DNA of 51,856 nt from Burkholderiales bacterium (GCA_947487165.1 CANKWX010000021.1:1-51856), one strand, 5' to 3'. Shown: positions 27,239-36,525, numbered from the stretch's first letter. The notes: a model not told the origin generated them from the letters alone. Made by a program: numbers and translations.

Positions 27239-28195
27239 ATGAATTCCCCCCCTGCTTCGAAGGCACCCTCTGCCGCACTGGTCGGCGGCCTGTGTTATCT
27301 GGTGTCGTCCCTTGTATGGGGCCTGAATATTCCGCTGACTTCACGCCTGTTCAGCAGCTTCGACCCCTATTGGCTTGCGCTGATTCGCCTGGCGATTGCC
27401 TCGACCATCCTGGGTTCGCTGGTTGCGGCCAGCAGCGGCCTCTCGCAATTGCGCTCGCCGATTCCGCACTGGCGAGTACTGACAATGAGCCTTTGCGTCA
27501 GCTGCTTCTTTGTCTTTTTCAATCTCGGGCTGCTGTACACCAATCCAATTACAGCCGCCGCCATCATGGCCGGTTCGCCGGTCTACGGTGCCATCGTCTT
27601 TCGCTGGATGAACCGATCGCCGCTGGAGAAAGGCTTCTGGGGAGCCGCCGCACTCACCATCATCGGCGCCGCTATCGCGATCTACGGCAAGGCCGACAAC
27701 ACAAGCCAGTCACTCAGTCTGCAGGGCGGCGAGCCACTGATCGTGCTGTCCTTTTTCGCCTGGACGGCTTACTCGATCCTTGCACAGCGCTGGTTTACGC
27801 CGGACACCTCGCAACTGCGCCGAACCTTCCTCACCTCGGCTTATGCCGTGCCCTGGCTGTTCGTCTGGTGGGTGCTCGCACGGGCGGTCGGCTTGATCGG
27901 TGCGCCCAACCTGAATCCGAGCGCAGAAGCCATCATGAACCTGTTGATCACCGCGGCACTATCGTCGGCTTTGGGCGCAGTCGCCTGGAACACTGGCGTG
28001 GCGCGGCTTGGCATCAACGCCGGCGTGATGTGGCAAAACACCGTACCGGTCTTTGCAGTGCTGATTTCCCTGCTGGTCTTTTCGGTCATCCCACTGCCTG
28101 AGCAGGTGATCGGCGGTCTGGTGGTGCTGTCAGGCGTGCTCTACATGCAGTGGCAACGCATGCGGACGTCACGCGCTGCGATGGTCAAGCTCTGA
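27239..28195 (+). CDS. EamA/DMT-family transporter
   Basis: The 318-residue inner-membrane protein has about ten helices in two EamA repeats, starting LVGGLCYLVSSLVWGLNIPL. The first repeat ends near GLLYTNPITAAAIMAGSPVYGAIV. The second contains LSSALGAVAWNTGVARLGINAGVMWQNTVPVFAVLISLLVF. Such proteins export metabolites such as amino acids; the cargo is not predictable. The ATG at 27239 lacks a good ribosome site; a start at 27158 in the same frame is possible. It converges with the SDR gene. Confidence 0.87.
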   Translation: MNSPPASKAPSAALVGGLCYLVSSLVWGLNIPLTSRLFSSFDPYWLALIRLAIASTILGSLVAASSGLSQLRSPIPHWRVLTMSLCVSCFFVFFNLGLLYTNPITAAAIMAGSPVYGAIVFRWMNRSPLEKGFWGAAALTIIGAAIAIYGKADNTSQSLSLQGGEPLIVLSFFAWTAYSILAQRWFTPDTSQLRRTFLTSAYAVPWLFVWWVLARAVGLIGAPNLNPSAEAIMNLLITAALSSALGAVAWNTGVARLGINAGVMWQNTVPVFAVLISLLVFSVIPLPEQVIGGLVVLSGVLYMQWQRMRTSRAAMVKL

Positions 28196-28208
28196 GCCAC
28201 CGCCAGCC

Positions 28209-29018
28209 TCAGCACAACAGCATGCCGCCATCAATCAGCAGCGACTGCCCGGTCATGCCAGCCGACTCCGGCGACCCGAGATAGACCGCAAGCGCAGCCA
28301 CCTCGGCAGGCTCAAGTACCCGGCCCATCGGTACGCGAGCAAGTGCCGCCTTCACTACCGCATCGCCATCGGCACCACCGATCGCGGCATAGCCTCGCTT
28401 GAGGTTCTCGACCATATCGGTCTGGATGAACCCCGGGCAGATCGCATTGACCGTCACGCCGGTGGCCGCCGCTTCGAGTGCCACACAACGGGTGAGCCCA
28501 ACAACCGCATGCTTGCTGACGTTGTAGGCGCTCTGATTGCGAGACCCCCATTTTCCTGCAGTGGAGGCAATGTTGACGATGCGCCCGCGCCCGCGTGACT
28601 GCATCCGCGGTAGCGCTGCCTGCATCAGGTTGATCACACCGAAGAGATTCACATCCAGCAGCCGCTGAAAATCTTCGGGCGCGTAATCGAGAAAAGTCTT
28701 CGACTGATAGATGCCTGCATTGTTGACCAGCACATCGAGCCGCCCGAAGCGGGCTTCGATCGACTCAACCGCCGCAAAACAAGCCGCACGATCGGTGACA
28801 TCGAGCGGCATGATGATCGATCGCTCCGGCGGCAGCTCGAGCGAGGCCTGCACCTCGGCCAGCATCTCGCGGTTGGTGGCGGCCAGGCAGACCGTGGCGC
28901 CCTCGGCGGCATAGGCTTGCGCAATCGCGCGACCGATGCCGCGGCTCGCGCCGGTGATCAGGGCCACATGATTGGCGAGCCGGGACCCAGAGGGGCGAAT
29001 GGTGATGGGTTCGATCAT
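28209..29018 (-). CDS. Short-chain dehydrogenase/reductase
   Basis: The 269-residue classical SDR shows the cofactor motif TGASRGIG (GxxxGxG) near residue 20 and VLVNNAGIYQ. The catalytic Ser is in VNIASTAGKWG, and SAYNVSKHAVVGL holds the YxxxK pair. CPGFIQTDM follows. It resembles 3-hydroxybutyrate or 3-oxoacyl reductases. The start at 29018 has GAGGAA seven bases upstream; the longer reading lacks this. It may act with neighbouring beta-oxidation genes, but the pathway is inferred. Confidence 0.93.
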   Translation of the reverse strand: MIEPITIRPSGSRLANHVALITGASRGIGRAIAQAYAAEGATVCLAATNREMLAEVQASLELPPERSIIMPLDVTDRAACFAAVESIEARFGRLDVLVNNAGIYQSKTFLDYAPEDFQRLLDVNLFGVINLMQAALPRMQSRGRGRIVNIASTAGKWGSRNQSAYNVSKHAVVGLTRCVALEAAATGVTVNAICPGFIQTDMVENLKRGYAAIGGADGDAVVKAALARVPMGRVLEPAEVAALAVYLGSPESAGMTGQSLLIDGGMLLC

Positions 29019-29136
29019 AAGTGGTTCCTCAAGCAAGAAAGTGGCCTCCAATGGTTTGGAAGCCGATCATTAAATCAGCGGTTCGGCTTGCCAAGCGGGC
29101 CTCGAATGGCTCGCAGCACGCCATGACACCCGGGGC

Positions 29137-29988
29137 TCAGCGACCGGTGGGCTTGTCGCGTTCCCGATAATCCTTGAAGCTGGCATCGCGCTCACTCAGC
29201 AGGCTGCTGACGCTGGCACCGTCACGCCGAAACCGCGTCATATAGGCCTTGCTGGCTTCGGTCTGAAAAGCCAAGGCCTGCAGCTCGGTACCGGCCCTGA
29301 TGGCGGCGCGCAGCCCCATGATCTCCATGGCGCGATGCACGCTGCGCTTGTTGATGGCGGCCAACTCGCTTGGCAACAGACTCACGCGCTGCGCGATCGC
29401 GAGCACCTCGGCCTCGAGCCGATCGGCGGCATAGGCACGATTGGCCCAACCCTTTTGCGCGGCCTCGATGCCACTGAGCGAATCACCGGTCAGCATCGAC
29501 TCCATCGCCTGGCGCAGCCCCATGGTCCAGGGATGGAACTGCATGTCGGGCGGGCTCATCAGACGCACCGGCGGGTAGCCGATCTGCGCATCCTCGGCGA
29601 CATAAACCAGATCACAGGCGGTAGCGAGTTCGGTACCGCCTGCCAGGCAATAACCATGAACCTGCGCGATCACCGGCTTGGCAAGATCCCAGACGCGAAA
29701 CCAGCCATCGACCACATGGCGCGACCACTGACCGATGCCACCTGCGGTGTGATACGGCTGGTCGACGGTGTTGTTGGCGCTCAGGTCGTAGCCGGAGCAA
29801 AACGCTGGCCCGGCACCGCGGATGATCGTGACCTTGACCTCGGGATCCCGGTCGTGCGCCTCGAGTGCGGCAAAAATTTCGGTGCGCAGGCCGTTGTTCA
29901 GCGCATTGCGTTTTTCAGGCCGATTGAGCGTGATGCGGCGCACGCCGCTCAAGGGCTCGTCGACGAGCAAGTAGATCGGATCGGTCAT
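29137..29988 (-). CDS. Enoyl-CoA hydratase family protein
   Basis: The 283-residue crotonase has ITLNRPEKRNALNNGL, IIRGAGPAFCSGYDLSAN and AQVHGYCLAGGTELATACDLVYV, with a Glu at the first catalytic position (GGTELA). The second catalytic region reads RLMSPPDMQFHPWTMG, not the usual PExG, so hydratase activity is plausible but not certain. GGAGA lies six bases before the start. It is followed on the same strand by the SDR after 118 bp. Confidence 0.91.
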   Translation of the reverse strand: MTDPIYLLVDEPLSGVRRITLNRPEKRNALNNGLRTEIFAALEAHDRDPEVKVTIIRGAGPAFCSGYDLSANNTVDQPYHTAGGIGQWSRHVVDGWFRVWDLAKPVIAQVHGYCLAGGTELATACDLVYVAEDAQIGYPPVRLMSPPDMQFHPWTMGLRQAMESMLTGDSLSGIEAAQKGWANRAYAADRLEAEVLAIAQRVSLLPSELAAINKRSVHRAMEIMGLRAAIRAGTELQALAFQTEASKAYMTRFRRDGASVSSLLSERDASFKDYRERDKPTGR

Positions 29989-30089
29989 GGATGTCTCCGT
30001 GATGGCAGGCTCATCGAGGAGCCGGCTCGAAGCGAGTTTACGCGACCGGGAATCGATGACCGCTTGCCGGCCCATGCGAGAATCGCCTC

Positions 30090-30881
30090 ATGGCTGAAAC
30101 CTCATCGAACACCGACAAACCGAACGACGGACGGGTCCGCATCTCGAAGCTGCTGGCCGAGCGTGGCATCTGCTCGCGCCGCGAGGCCGATCTTTATATC
30201 GAGCAAGGCCTGGTGCTGCTCGATGGCCAGCCGGTCACCGAGCTTGGCAGCCGCGCGCTGCCAAGCCAGACGGTGAGCCTGGCCGAGGGCGCCAAACTGC
30301 AGCAGGCCCGGCGCATCACCGTGATCCTCAACAAGCCGATCGGCCATGTCTCGCATGCCGACGATGACGGCAACTACCCGCCGGCTGCGCGCCTGATTAC
30401 GGCTGAGCGTCAATGGTCCGACCCGAAGGTGGCCGGCCCGTCGACACCGAAATCAGGGCGCCCTGCCCGCCTCGATACCCGCGGCCTGGCGCCTGCCGGC
30501 AGGCTCGACATCGACTCCACCGGCCTGCTGGTCCTGACCCAGGATGGGCGCATCGCCCGGCAGCTGATCGGTGAGGAATCTCCCATCGAAAAGGAATATC
30601 TGGTGCGGGTCGATGGCACGCTCGATGCCGCCCAGCTGGCCCTGCTCAACCATGGCTTGTCACTCGATGGCCAGGCGCTCAAGCCAGCCAGGGTGTCCTG
30701 GGCTAATGAAGACCAGTTGCGCTTTGTCCTGCGCGAGGGCCGCAAACGACAGATCCGCAGGATGTGCGATCTGGTCGGTCTGAAAGTGACCGGCCTGCGC
30801 CGCGTGCGGATCGGTCGTATCCCTCTGGGCAGCCTGCCGGTCGGGCAGTGGCGACTGCTAGGCCCGTTCGAGCGCTTCTGA
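30090..30881 (+). CDS. 23S rRNA pseudouridine synthase, RsuA/RluB/E/F family
   Basis: The 263-residue protein joins an N-terminal S4 RNA-binding domain ([31 protein letters not shown]) to the catalytic domain. The catalytic motif [17 protein letters not shown] carries the catalytic Asp. It is followed by [11 protein letters not shown] and [28 protein letters not shown]. The S4 wording and arrangement are nearest RluF, which modifies U2604 of 23S rRNA in E. coli, but assignment among RluB/E/F needs alignment. It is transcribed away from the crotonase gene. Confidence 0.93.
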   Translation: MAETSSNTDKPNDGRVRISKLLAERGICSRREADLYIEQGLVLLDGQPVTELGSRALPSQTVSLAEGAKLQQARRITVILNKPIGHVSHADDDGNYPPAARLITAERQWSDPKVAGPSTPKSGRPARLDTRGLAPAGRLDIDSTGLLVLTQDGRIARQLIGEESPIEKEYLVRVDGTLDAAQLALLNHGLSLDGQALKPARVSWANEDQLRFVLREGRKRQIRRMCDLVGLKVTGLRRVRIGRIPLGSLPVGQWRLLGPFERF

Positions 30882-30889
30882 CCCGGCGC

Positions 30890-32167
30890 TCAGTGCTTGT
30901 TCGGCCCCATGTAGCCGAACAGGAAGCCCGCCACCTTGCGCATCTGGATCTCCTCGGAGCCCTCGGTGATCCGATAGCGGCGATGGTGACGATAGATGTG
31001 TTCGAAGGGCTTATGGCGTGAATAGCCGATGCCGCCATGGACCTGCATCGCCCGATCGGCCGCCTCGCACACCAGACGATTGGCCCAGTAGTTGCACATC
31101 GAGACTTTGTCGGAAAGCTTTTTCTCGACCTCGGGATGCGGCATCTGGTCCATCTCCCAGGCGGTCTTGCGAATCAGCAGACGCAACATCTCGCATTGGG
31201 TGGCAAGCTCCACCAGCGGGAACTGGATGCCCTGGTTGCGGGCCAACTCCTCGCCGAAGGGCTTTCGCTCACGCGCATAACGCACGCTCTCGGCCACGCA
31301 AAACGACGCGGCGCCCAGCGAGCTCGCTGCCTGACGGATGCGGTTCTCGTGGACAAACGACTGGGCCAGAGGCAGGCCATGATCGATCGATCCGAACATC
31401 GCGTCGTCGGGCACCCACACATTGGTGAAGCTCACACGCGGATGGTCGGTCGGCATGTTGAAGGTCCAGAGATATTCCTCGACCTTCACACCCGGGGTGT
31501 CAGTGGGCACCAGAAAACAGGTGATACCGCGACCATCGCCGGCCTTGCCCGACGTGCGGGCAAAGGTGGCGCAATGCGAGGCGATATGCATGCCGGTGGT
31601 CCACATCTTTTCACCATCGATGCGCCAGCCCGAGACACCGTTGCGCACTTCTTGCACCGCGCGGGTTTCCATGTGGGTGGCGTCCGAGCCGTGATTGGGT
31701 TCGGTCAGGCCGAATGAAATTTTCATCTCGAAGGCCAGCGAGCCCTTGATGAATTTTTCCTTCTGGGCGGGCGTACCGAAGTCACGCAGCATCACGATGA
31801 CCGGAAAATTGCCGACCACCGAATGCTCATTCTGGAGGTCGTTGAACAGACCCAGCCCTTTGCTCGCCATATGCTCGCGAATCACCGCCATCCAGAGGTT
31901 TCCAACGCCCTGACCACCGAACTCTTTTGGCAGCGAGAGTCGAAAAAAGCCGGCCTTGTCGGCACGACGCTTGGCCTCAAGCAGCAGTTGCTCCCATTCG
32001 TGGCGAGGCAAGCCGCCTGCCTCGTAATCGGTTCGGGCGAACTCGCGGCGATGATCGAAAAAGCGCTCGTTATCGTCCTGAGCCTGAAGCGGCCTGATTT
32101 CGGCATCGATGAAGGCATCGAGTTTGCCCAGAAAGGCGACCAGCTCGGGCGGCAGATTGAAGTCCAT
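30890..32167 (-). CDS. Acyl-CoA dehydrogenase (LvaC/ACAD11-like)
   Basis: The 425-residue flavoprotein shows ACAD signatures: LSLPKEFGGQGVG, ISFGLTEPNHGSDATHMETRA (FAD and substrate region), GEKMWTTGMH, RKPFGEELARNQGIQFPL, AMQVHGGIGYSRHKPFEHIYRHHR and ITEGSEEIQ, with the usual catalytic-Glu segment. The size and HHRRYRITEGSEEIQ ending fit the ACAD10/11 group. It lies three bases behind the DUF6285 gene, which lies one base behind the APH-like kinase. The order kinase - small protein - ACAD equals lvaABC of the levulinate pathway. There the ACAD-like protein completes the 4-hydroxy to 3-hydroxy shift. Confidence 0.93.
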   Translation of the reverse strand: MDFNLPPELVAFLGKLDAFIDAEIRPLQAQDDNERFFDHRREFARTDYEAGGLPRHEWEQLLLEAKRRADKAGFFRLSLPKEFGGQGVGNLWMAVIREHMASKGLGLFNDLQNEHSVVGNFPVIVMLRDFGTPAQKEKFIKGSLAFEMKISFGLTEPNHGSDATHMETRAVQEVRNGVSGWRIDGEKMWTTGMHIASHCATFARTSGKAGDGRGITCFLVPTDTPGVKVEEYLWTFNMPTDHPRVSFTNVWVPDDAMFGSIDHGLPLAQSFVHENRIRQAASSLGAASFCVAESVRYARERKPFGEELARNQGIQFPLVELATQCEMLRLLIRKTAWEMDQMPHPEVEKKLSDKVSMCNYWANRLVCEAADRAMQVHGGIGYSRHKPFEHIYRHHRRYRITEGSEEIQMRKVAGFLFGYMGPNKH

Positions 32168-32170
32168 GAA

Positions 32171-32569
32171 CTACTCCTTGGTGTGTGGGGTGGCCGCGCG
32201 AACATCGAGCTCGCGCAGGTAGCTGGCGTAGTTGGGTTGATCGATCGACATCTTGGCCAAAGTGCAGGCCATCAGGTGGTCGATCAGACCCGGTGAATCG
32301 GTGGTGAGCGAGCCGCTGCGAATGCGCTCGCACAGCTCGCGCTCAAGCGCAGGCGCATCGCCCTGCTGACCGAGCAACTGCTGCAATCGCACGAGCGAGG
32401 CCGCTTCGAGCGCATCGCCGGCCTGCAGTTGGCGGCGCACCAGATCGATGGCGTTGGCGGCCACGCGCGCATGAAAGACTGCGTCCGGCGGCAGTTGCGG
32501 CACAAGCTGATCACGGATCATCGCCGCGACCACTTCCAGGATTTCGATGGGGGTCGGTGCATCGAGCAT
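32171..32569 (-). CDS. DUF6285 protein (LvaB-like position)
   Basis: The 132-residue protein matches the DUF6285 pattern: a helix starting PIEILEVVAAMIRDQLVPQLP, then AVFHARVAANAIDLVRRQLQAG and an Arg/Glu-rich C-terminal helix pair. It has no signal or membrane segment. Such proteins occur next to APH-like kinases and acyl-CoA dehydrogenases. In the lva operon a small protein in the same position is needed together with the kinase LvaA. Here it is wedged between the kinase and the ACAD with gaps of one and three bases, so co-translation and complex formation are likely. Identity with LvaB is inference from position and size. Confidence 0.8.
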   Translation of the reverse strand: MLDAPTPIEILEVVAAMIRDQLVPQLPPDAVFHARVAANAIDLVRRQLQAGDALEAASLVRLQQLLGQQGDAPALERELCERIRSGSLTTDSPGLIDHLMACTLAKMSIDQPNYASYLRELDVRAATPHTKE

Positions 32570-32570
32570 G

Positions 32571-33584
32571 TCAGGCGCTCCCGCTCAGCAGACGCATCAG
32601 GTCCATTTCGTTTTCAGACGCTCGCCGCACGATCATCGCGCGCTCGACCGTGCGGTTGCGACCACTGCGAAACCATTCGAGCATGCTGGCGCAGCTGACA
32701 CCCCAGCGCAGACTGCCCACCATCTCCCAGAAGCGAAAGCGCATCGGATCGACCGCTTGGCCACTGGCCTGTGCATAGGCCTGCAACAGCTCATCGCGAG
32801 TGCCCAGACCACCTGCCGGCAGATCAAGCTTGCCGAATCGCCATGGCGGCAGGCACAACCAGGCGAGGTCTTCGACCGGATCGCCCAGATGCGCGATCTC
32901 CCAGTCGAGCACCGCCCTCACGCCGTCGGTGCCGATGATCACGTTGCCGTGGCGATAGTCGCCGTGAACCAGATGCGGGCGCTCCGGCTCGGGCGGTGCA
33001 TGCTCATCTAGCCACCGGAAGGCCAGCTCGAAGACCGGCCTGGGATCGCTGAAGGACACGGCCCGCGCATGCAGATCCTCGATGGTCTTGCGAACCCCCG
33101 ACACCGGCAGCGCCGGCGGCAGGCGGTTTACATCGGCAGCATGCAGCGTCGCTGCAATGCCGGCGAGCTGCGCCACCAGCAGCGGCCTGATGGCATCGAA
33201 CTGTGCATCACGCAGGATCTTTCGCGGGATGGTTTCGCCGGGGATACGGATCATCAGAAAGCCGTCGCCCAGTGCGTCATCGGCGCCCAGAATATGGACC
33301 ACCTGTGCGACCGGGGCGCCAGCCTCATGCAGCGCGCGCACCAGCATCGCCTCGTCGGTCAGCGACAAGGTGCGCGCGGCGCGAACGCCACCGGGTGCTC
33401 GACGCAGGATCAGCGGCCAGCTGCTTGCTGCCCCCTGATCTGTCCCGATCGCATCGAAGGACCAGGTCTCAAGCGTGGCACCGGCAGACAAGCGCTTGAG
33501 CCCCTCGATGCGCTGCGCGCCGGGCAGGACACGCAACGCGACTGCCTGCAGTGCGCTGCGAAACGAATCGAAATCTCCAGTCAT
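32571..33584 (-). CDS. APH-family kinase (LvaA/ACAD10-type)
   Basis: The 337-residue kinase has LKRLSAGATLETWSFDAIG, LILRRAPGG, the catalytic loop LVHGDYRHGNVIIG and the metal motif VLDWEIAHLGDPVEDLAWLC. The family includes LvaA, which phosphorylates the 4-hydroxyl of 4-hydroxyvaleryl-CoA, and the kinase domain of mammalian ACAD10/11. With the following DUF6285 and ACAD genes it forms an lvaABC-like unit. There is no normal ribosome site before the ATG. Instead three tandem minicistrons end on the start codon, which suggests coupled or re-initiating translation. Confidence 0.9.
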   Translation of the reverse strand: MTGDFDSFRSALQAVALRVLPGAQRIEGLKRLSAGATLETWSFDAIGTDQGAASSWPLILRRAPGGVRAARTLSLTDEAMLVRALHEAGAPVAQVVHILGADDALGDGFLMIRIPGETIPRKILRDAQFDAIRPLLVAQLAGIAATLHAADVNRLPPALPVSGVRKTIEDLHARAVSFSDPRPVFELAFRWLDEHAPPEPERPHLVHGDYRHGNVIIGTDGVRAVLDWEIAHLGDPVEDLAWLCLPPWRFGKLDLPAGGLGTRDELLQAYAQASGQAVDPMRFRFWEMVGSLRWGVSCASMLEWFRSGRNRTVERAMIVRRASENEMDLMRLLSGSA

Positions 33585-33586
33585 CG

Positions 33587-33628
33587 CTCGGTTGCCATCA
33601 ATCGGTTGCCATCACTCGGTTGCCATCA
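33587..33628. repeat. 14-bp tandem repeat forming overlapping minicistrons
   Basis: Three 14-bp units (ctcggttgccatca, atcggttgccatca, ctcggttgccatca) fill the gap between two minus-strand genes. On the minus strand each unit holds a start codon and reads M-A-T-E (or D). The first two end in TGA that shares its A with the next ATG; the third reads M-A-T-E-R and its stop overlaps the kinase start as ATGA. Confidence 0.85.
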
Positions 33629-33640
33629 CTCGCGGCCGCT

Positions 33641-34501
33641 CTACAGGCTGCGCTCCCACCAGGGATAGCCTGGCGGCATATCGGCGCTGACCTTTCCCGG
33701 GAAACTTGCCGCACGCTTGCCCAGAAACGCGGCCACCCCTTCGCGGACGTCAGGCCCGGCACCAAGCAGCCGGTTGTATTCGCTGTCGAGCTCGAGCAGG
33801 TCGAAGGGCGTCGTATCGCCGGTAAAGCGCCACAGCATCTGGCGGGTCAGGGCCACCGACACCGGAGCGGTGTGATCGACAATCTCGCGGGCAATCTCAT
33901 TGGCGCGGGCCAGTAACTGATCGGGCGCAACCGCCGCTTCAACCAACCCGCCCCTCACCGCTTCCAGTGCATCGAAGACCCGCCCCGAATAACACCATCG
34001 CAGGGCTTGAGGCAGTCCGACGATACGAGGTAAAAACCAGGCACTCGCGGCTTCGGGCACCAGCCCTCTGCGAGTAAAAACCGCGCCGAACTTGGCATCG
34101 GTCGAGGCTATCCGGACATCCATCGGCAGCGTCATCGTCAGCCCGACGCCAACTGCTGCGCCGTTGATGGCCGCAATCGACGGCTTGCGGCACTCGAAGA
34201 TCGAGCGAATGAAGTTATCGCCACGACGCTGCTGCCCGGGCTGGCGCTCGGCGAACATGTTGTCGACCTGGCCCTCACCGAAACTCTCGGCACCCGACGA
34301 GATATCGGCACCCGCACAGAACCCCCGCCCGGCACCGGTCACAATGACGACTCGCACGGCATCATCGGCATCGGCATGCCGAAACGCTTCAGTCAGTTCA
34401 CGGCCCATCCTCGCAGTGTAGGCATTGAGCTTGTCTGGCCGATTGAGCGTCAGGGTCATGACGCCGTCGTTGATGCCGACCGCAATGTCTTCGGTATTCA
34501 T
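33641..34501 (-). CDS. Enoyl-CoA hydratase family protein
   Basis: The 286-residue crotonase has MTLTLNRPDKLNAYTARMGREL, VIVTGAGRGFCAGADISS and AAINGAAVGVGLTMTLPMDVRIAS. It also has FTRRGLVPEAASAWFLPRIVG, with the second catalytic Glu (VPEAAS) but no Glu in GVGLTMTL. This is the common layout of single-glutamate crotonases such as isomerases. GGAGG lies eight bases before the ATG at 34501, which excludes the longer reading. It precedes the kinase gene by 56 bp, a gap filled by tandem repeats, and follows the FMO-like gene. Confidence 0.92.
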   Translation of the reverse strand: MNTEDIAVGINDGVMTLTLNRPDKLNAYTARMGRELTEAFRHADADDAVRVVIVTGAGRGFCAGADISSGAESFGEGQVDNMFAERQPGQQRRGDNFIRSIFECRKPSIAAINGAAVGVGLTMTLPMDVRIASTDAKFGAVFTRRGLVPEAASAWFLPRIVGLPQALRWCYSGRVFDALEAVRGGLVEAAVAPDQLLARANEIAREIVDHTAPVSVALTRQMLWRFTGDTTPFDLLELDSEYNRLLGAGPDVREGVAAFLGKRAASFPGKVSADMPPGYPWWERSL

Positions 34502-34698
34502 CGATGCATCCTCCAGGAGTTCACTCCAGCTCCCAGACATGGCCATCGAAGCGCTGGATCTTCATGCAGATGATGAGGCTGTATTGGATTGGGCTGGTGC
34601 TGATCAGACTGCCGATCGCTCCAGCGGCTGTCAACCGTCGACACTGATCCTCATTTCGCGGACCGCACAAATGCCGATCGTGCCGATCGAAAGCAAGC

Positions 34699-36525
34699 TC
34701 AGCGTGCAGCGGCTTCAGCCATCAGGCCCAGTTCAGTGGCCTGGATCTGAAGCGCCAGGTGGCGCGAATAGATGCGGCACTGGGCGAGGCTGCCGGCAAG
34801 AAACCACAGACCCGGCTGAGGCGTTTGCTGCCACATATTGCGCAGCTCCTGCGAGACCTCGTCGATGCCCCAGACCGGACCGATTCGGGCAGCGACATCA
34901 TCGCCCAGCAAACGGGCGGCCATCTCGCTCTGGCCGAGATAGCCTGTGGCGGTGACGATGAGATCGGCCTCACGCAGGCTGCCATCCGACAGCCGCAGGC
35001 CGCCTGGCTCAAAGCCCGCGATCTGATCGCTTTGCAGCACCTTGATCAGCCCCTTCACGATCAGATCGGAGCAGCCGACATTGAAGTAATAGCCGCCACC
35101 GCGCATCTGATACTTCAGCTGCCACCCGATGCCATCGGTGCCTTCGTCGATGCGAAATCCTGCTGCCTTCAGACCATCGATCAGGGAGCGATCGAGCTCG
35201 AGCGCAATCGGGTTGGCCAGCTGACTCGCGCGGCGCATCAGCGCCATTGGCGTGCCGACGCTGACCAGATCGCAATCGGCAAGGCTCGGGCCCTCCTCAT
35301 ACATCGCATAGGGCAGCTGCGCGGTCGGCTCGACATTCTGAACCATGGTCGGACTGCGCTGCACCAGGGTCACCTGTGCCCCATTGGCCTGCAGATCCTG
35401 AGCCACGTCGTGACCGCTGGTGCCAGTGCCGATGACCACTGCGTGCCGGCCGCGCCAGGCCTCGCCACTGCGGTATTGGCCGGAGTGCATCACGGTTCCG
35501 GCAAAGCGTTCGAGCCCCTCAATGACGGCCGGTATCGGCATCGCGCTCACGCCGGTGGCCATCACGAGATGCCCGACCCGCATGATCCGCTCAGTGCCAT
35601 CGGCTCGCCGGATTCTCACCTCCCACTGCCGGGCCAACTCGTCGCGGCTGGCACCCAGAAACTCAGTGCCGCTCCAGACATTGATCTCCATCGCCTGGGC
35701 GTAATACTCGAACCAGCCGGCCAGCATGTCCTTGGGAATGTAGTCGGGGAAGGTGTCGGGAAAAGGCAGATAGGGCAGATGGTTGAAGGCGCGTTTGTTG
35801 TGCAGCGTGAGCGAGTGATAACGATTGCGCCAGTTGTCGCCCACACGCTCATGGCGATCGACAACCAGCGTGTCGATGGACAACTGCCGCAGGCGTGCTG
35901 CAATCGACAGACCCGCCTGGCCGGCTCCGATCACGATGACGGTCGGATCGCGCTCGAGATAGGCCGCATCCTGCAGGCGGCGATCGAGCCAGTTGGGCTC
36001 CCTGAAATCGCGCGGATCAATTGCGCCCCTGGGCCGCCCGCGCCGATACTGCTCTTCATGGCCACGAATCGCATCAAGCGTGGTCATCAGCGTCCAGGCG
36101 CACCGCGGCGTGCCGGGGGCGTCATCATCTGCCCGCAGCCTGAGAACGCCCTCGCAGGGACCCACCGATGTCTCGAAGGCAAACAGCACCTCAAGCACCT
36201 GCTCGCCTGCCCGGCGAAGCTCACGCGGCGGTGTGCGATCGGCAAGCAGCCTGAAATCGCGCGGCGATTTCAAAGCGATCGACTCGGCACAGACCGACCC
36301 GAGCAATCGGCCCACAACCGCATCGCGGCCCGAGGTGGTCCGCACCGACCAGCTCAGCGCGAGCAGGTCGCGCCAGTGGCAATCAGGCTGAAAGAGCGCG
36401 GCCAGCGCGCCCGGATCGCGGTCTCGCAGCGCAGACTCGAAAGCGCGCAGCCAGGCGGCAGCCTCCTCGGCAAGCGCCGCAGGCCGGTCGTTCGATATCA
36501 CTGCTTTCACGGATGCACCGTCCAT
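34699..36525 (-). CDS. FMO-type flavin monooxygenase with N-terminal SnoaL-like domain
   Basis: The 608-residue protein has a SnoaL/NTF2-like N-terminal domain (about 20-160, starting with RAFESALRDRDPGALAALFQPDCHWRDLLALSW). A class B monooxygenase follows. The FAD motif is VIVIGAGQAG (197-205), then VGDNWRNRYHSLTLHNKRAFNHLPY. The FMO fingerprint FAGTVMHSGQY is at 341-351 and the NADPH motif GTGTSG at 366-371. The fingerprint fits N-hydroxylating or Baeyer-Villiger-like FMOs, so oxygenation of a ketone, amine or sulfide is possible. GAGGA precedes the start. The flavin reductase gene is just upstream (38 bp). Confidence 0.92.
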   Translation of the reverse strand: MDGASVKAVISNDRPAALAEEAAAWLRAFESALRDRDPGALAALFQPDCHWRDLLALSWSVRTTSGRDAVVGRLLGSVCAESIALKSPRDFRLLADRTPPRELRRAGEQVLEVLFAFETSVGPCEGVLRLRADDDAPGTPRCAWTLMTTLDAIRGHEEQYRRGRPRGAIDPRDFREPNWLDRRLQDAAYLERDPTVIVIGAGQAGLSIAARLRQLSIDTLVVDRHERVGDNWRNRYHSLTLHNKRAFNHLPYLPFPDTFPDYIPKDMLAGWFEYYAQAMEINVWSGTEFLGASRDELARQWEVRIRRADGTERIMRVGHLVMATGVSAMPIPAVIEGLERFAGTVMHSGQYRSGEAWRGRHAVVIGTGTSGHDVAQDLQANGAQVTLVQRSPTMVQNVEPTAQLPYAMYEEGPSLADCDLVSVGTPMALMRRASQLANPIALELDRSLIDGLKAAGFRIDEGTDGIGWQLKYQMRGGGYYFNVGCSDLIVKGLIKVLQSDQIAGFEPGGLRLSDGSLREADLIVTATGYLGQSEMAARLLGDDVAARIGPVWGIDEVSQELRNMWQQTPQPGLWFLAGSLAQCRIYSRHLALQIQATELGLMAEAAAR

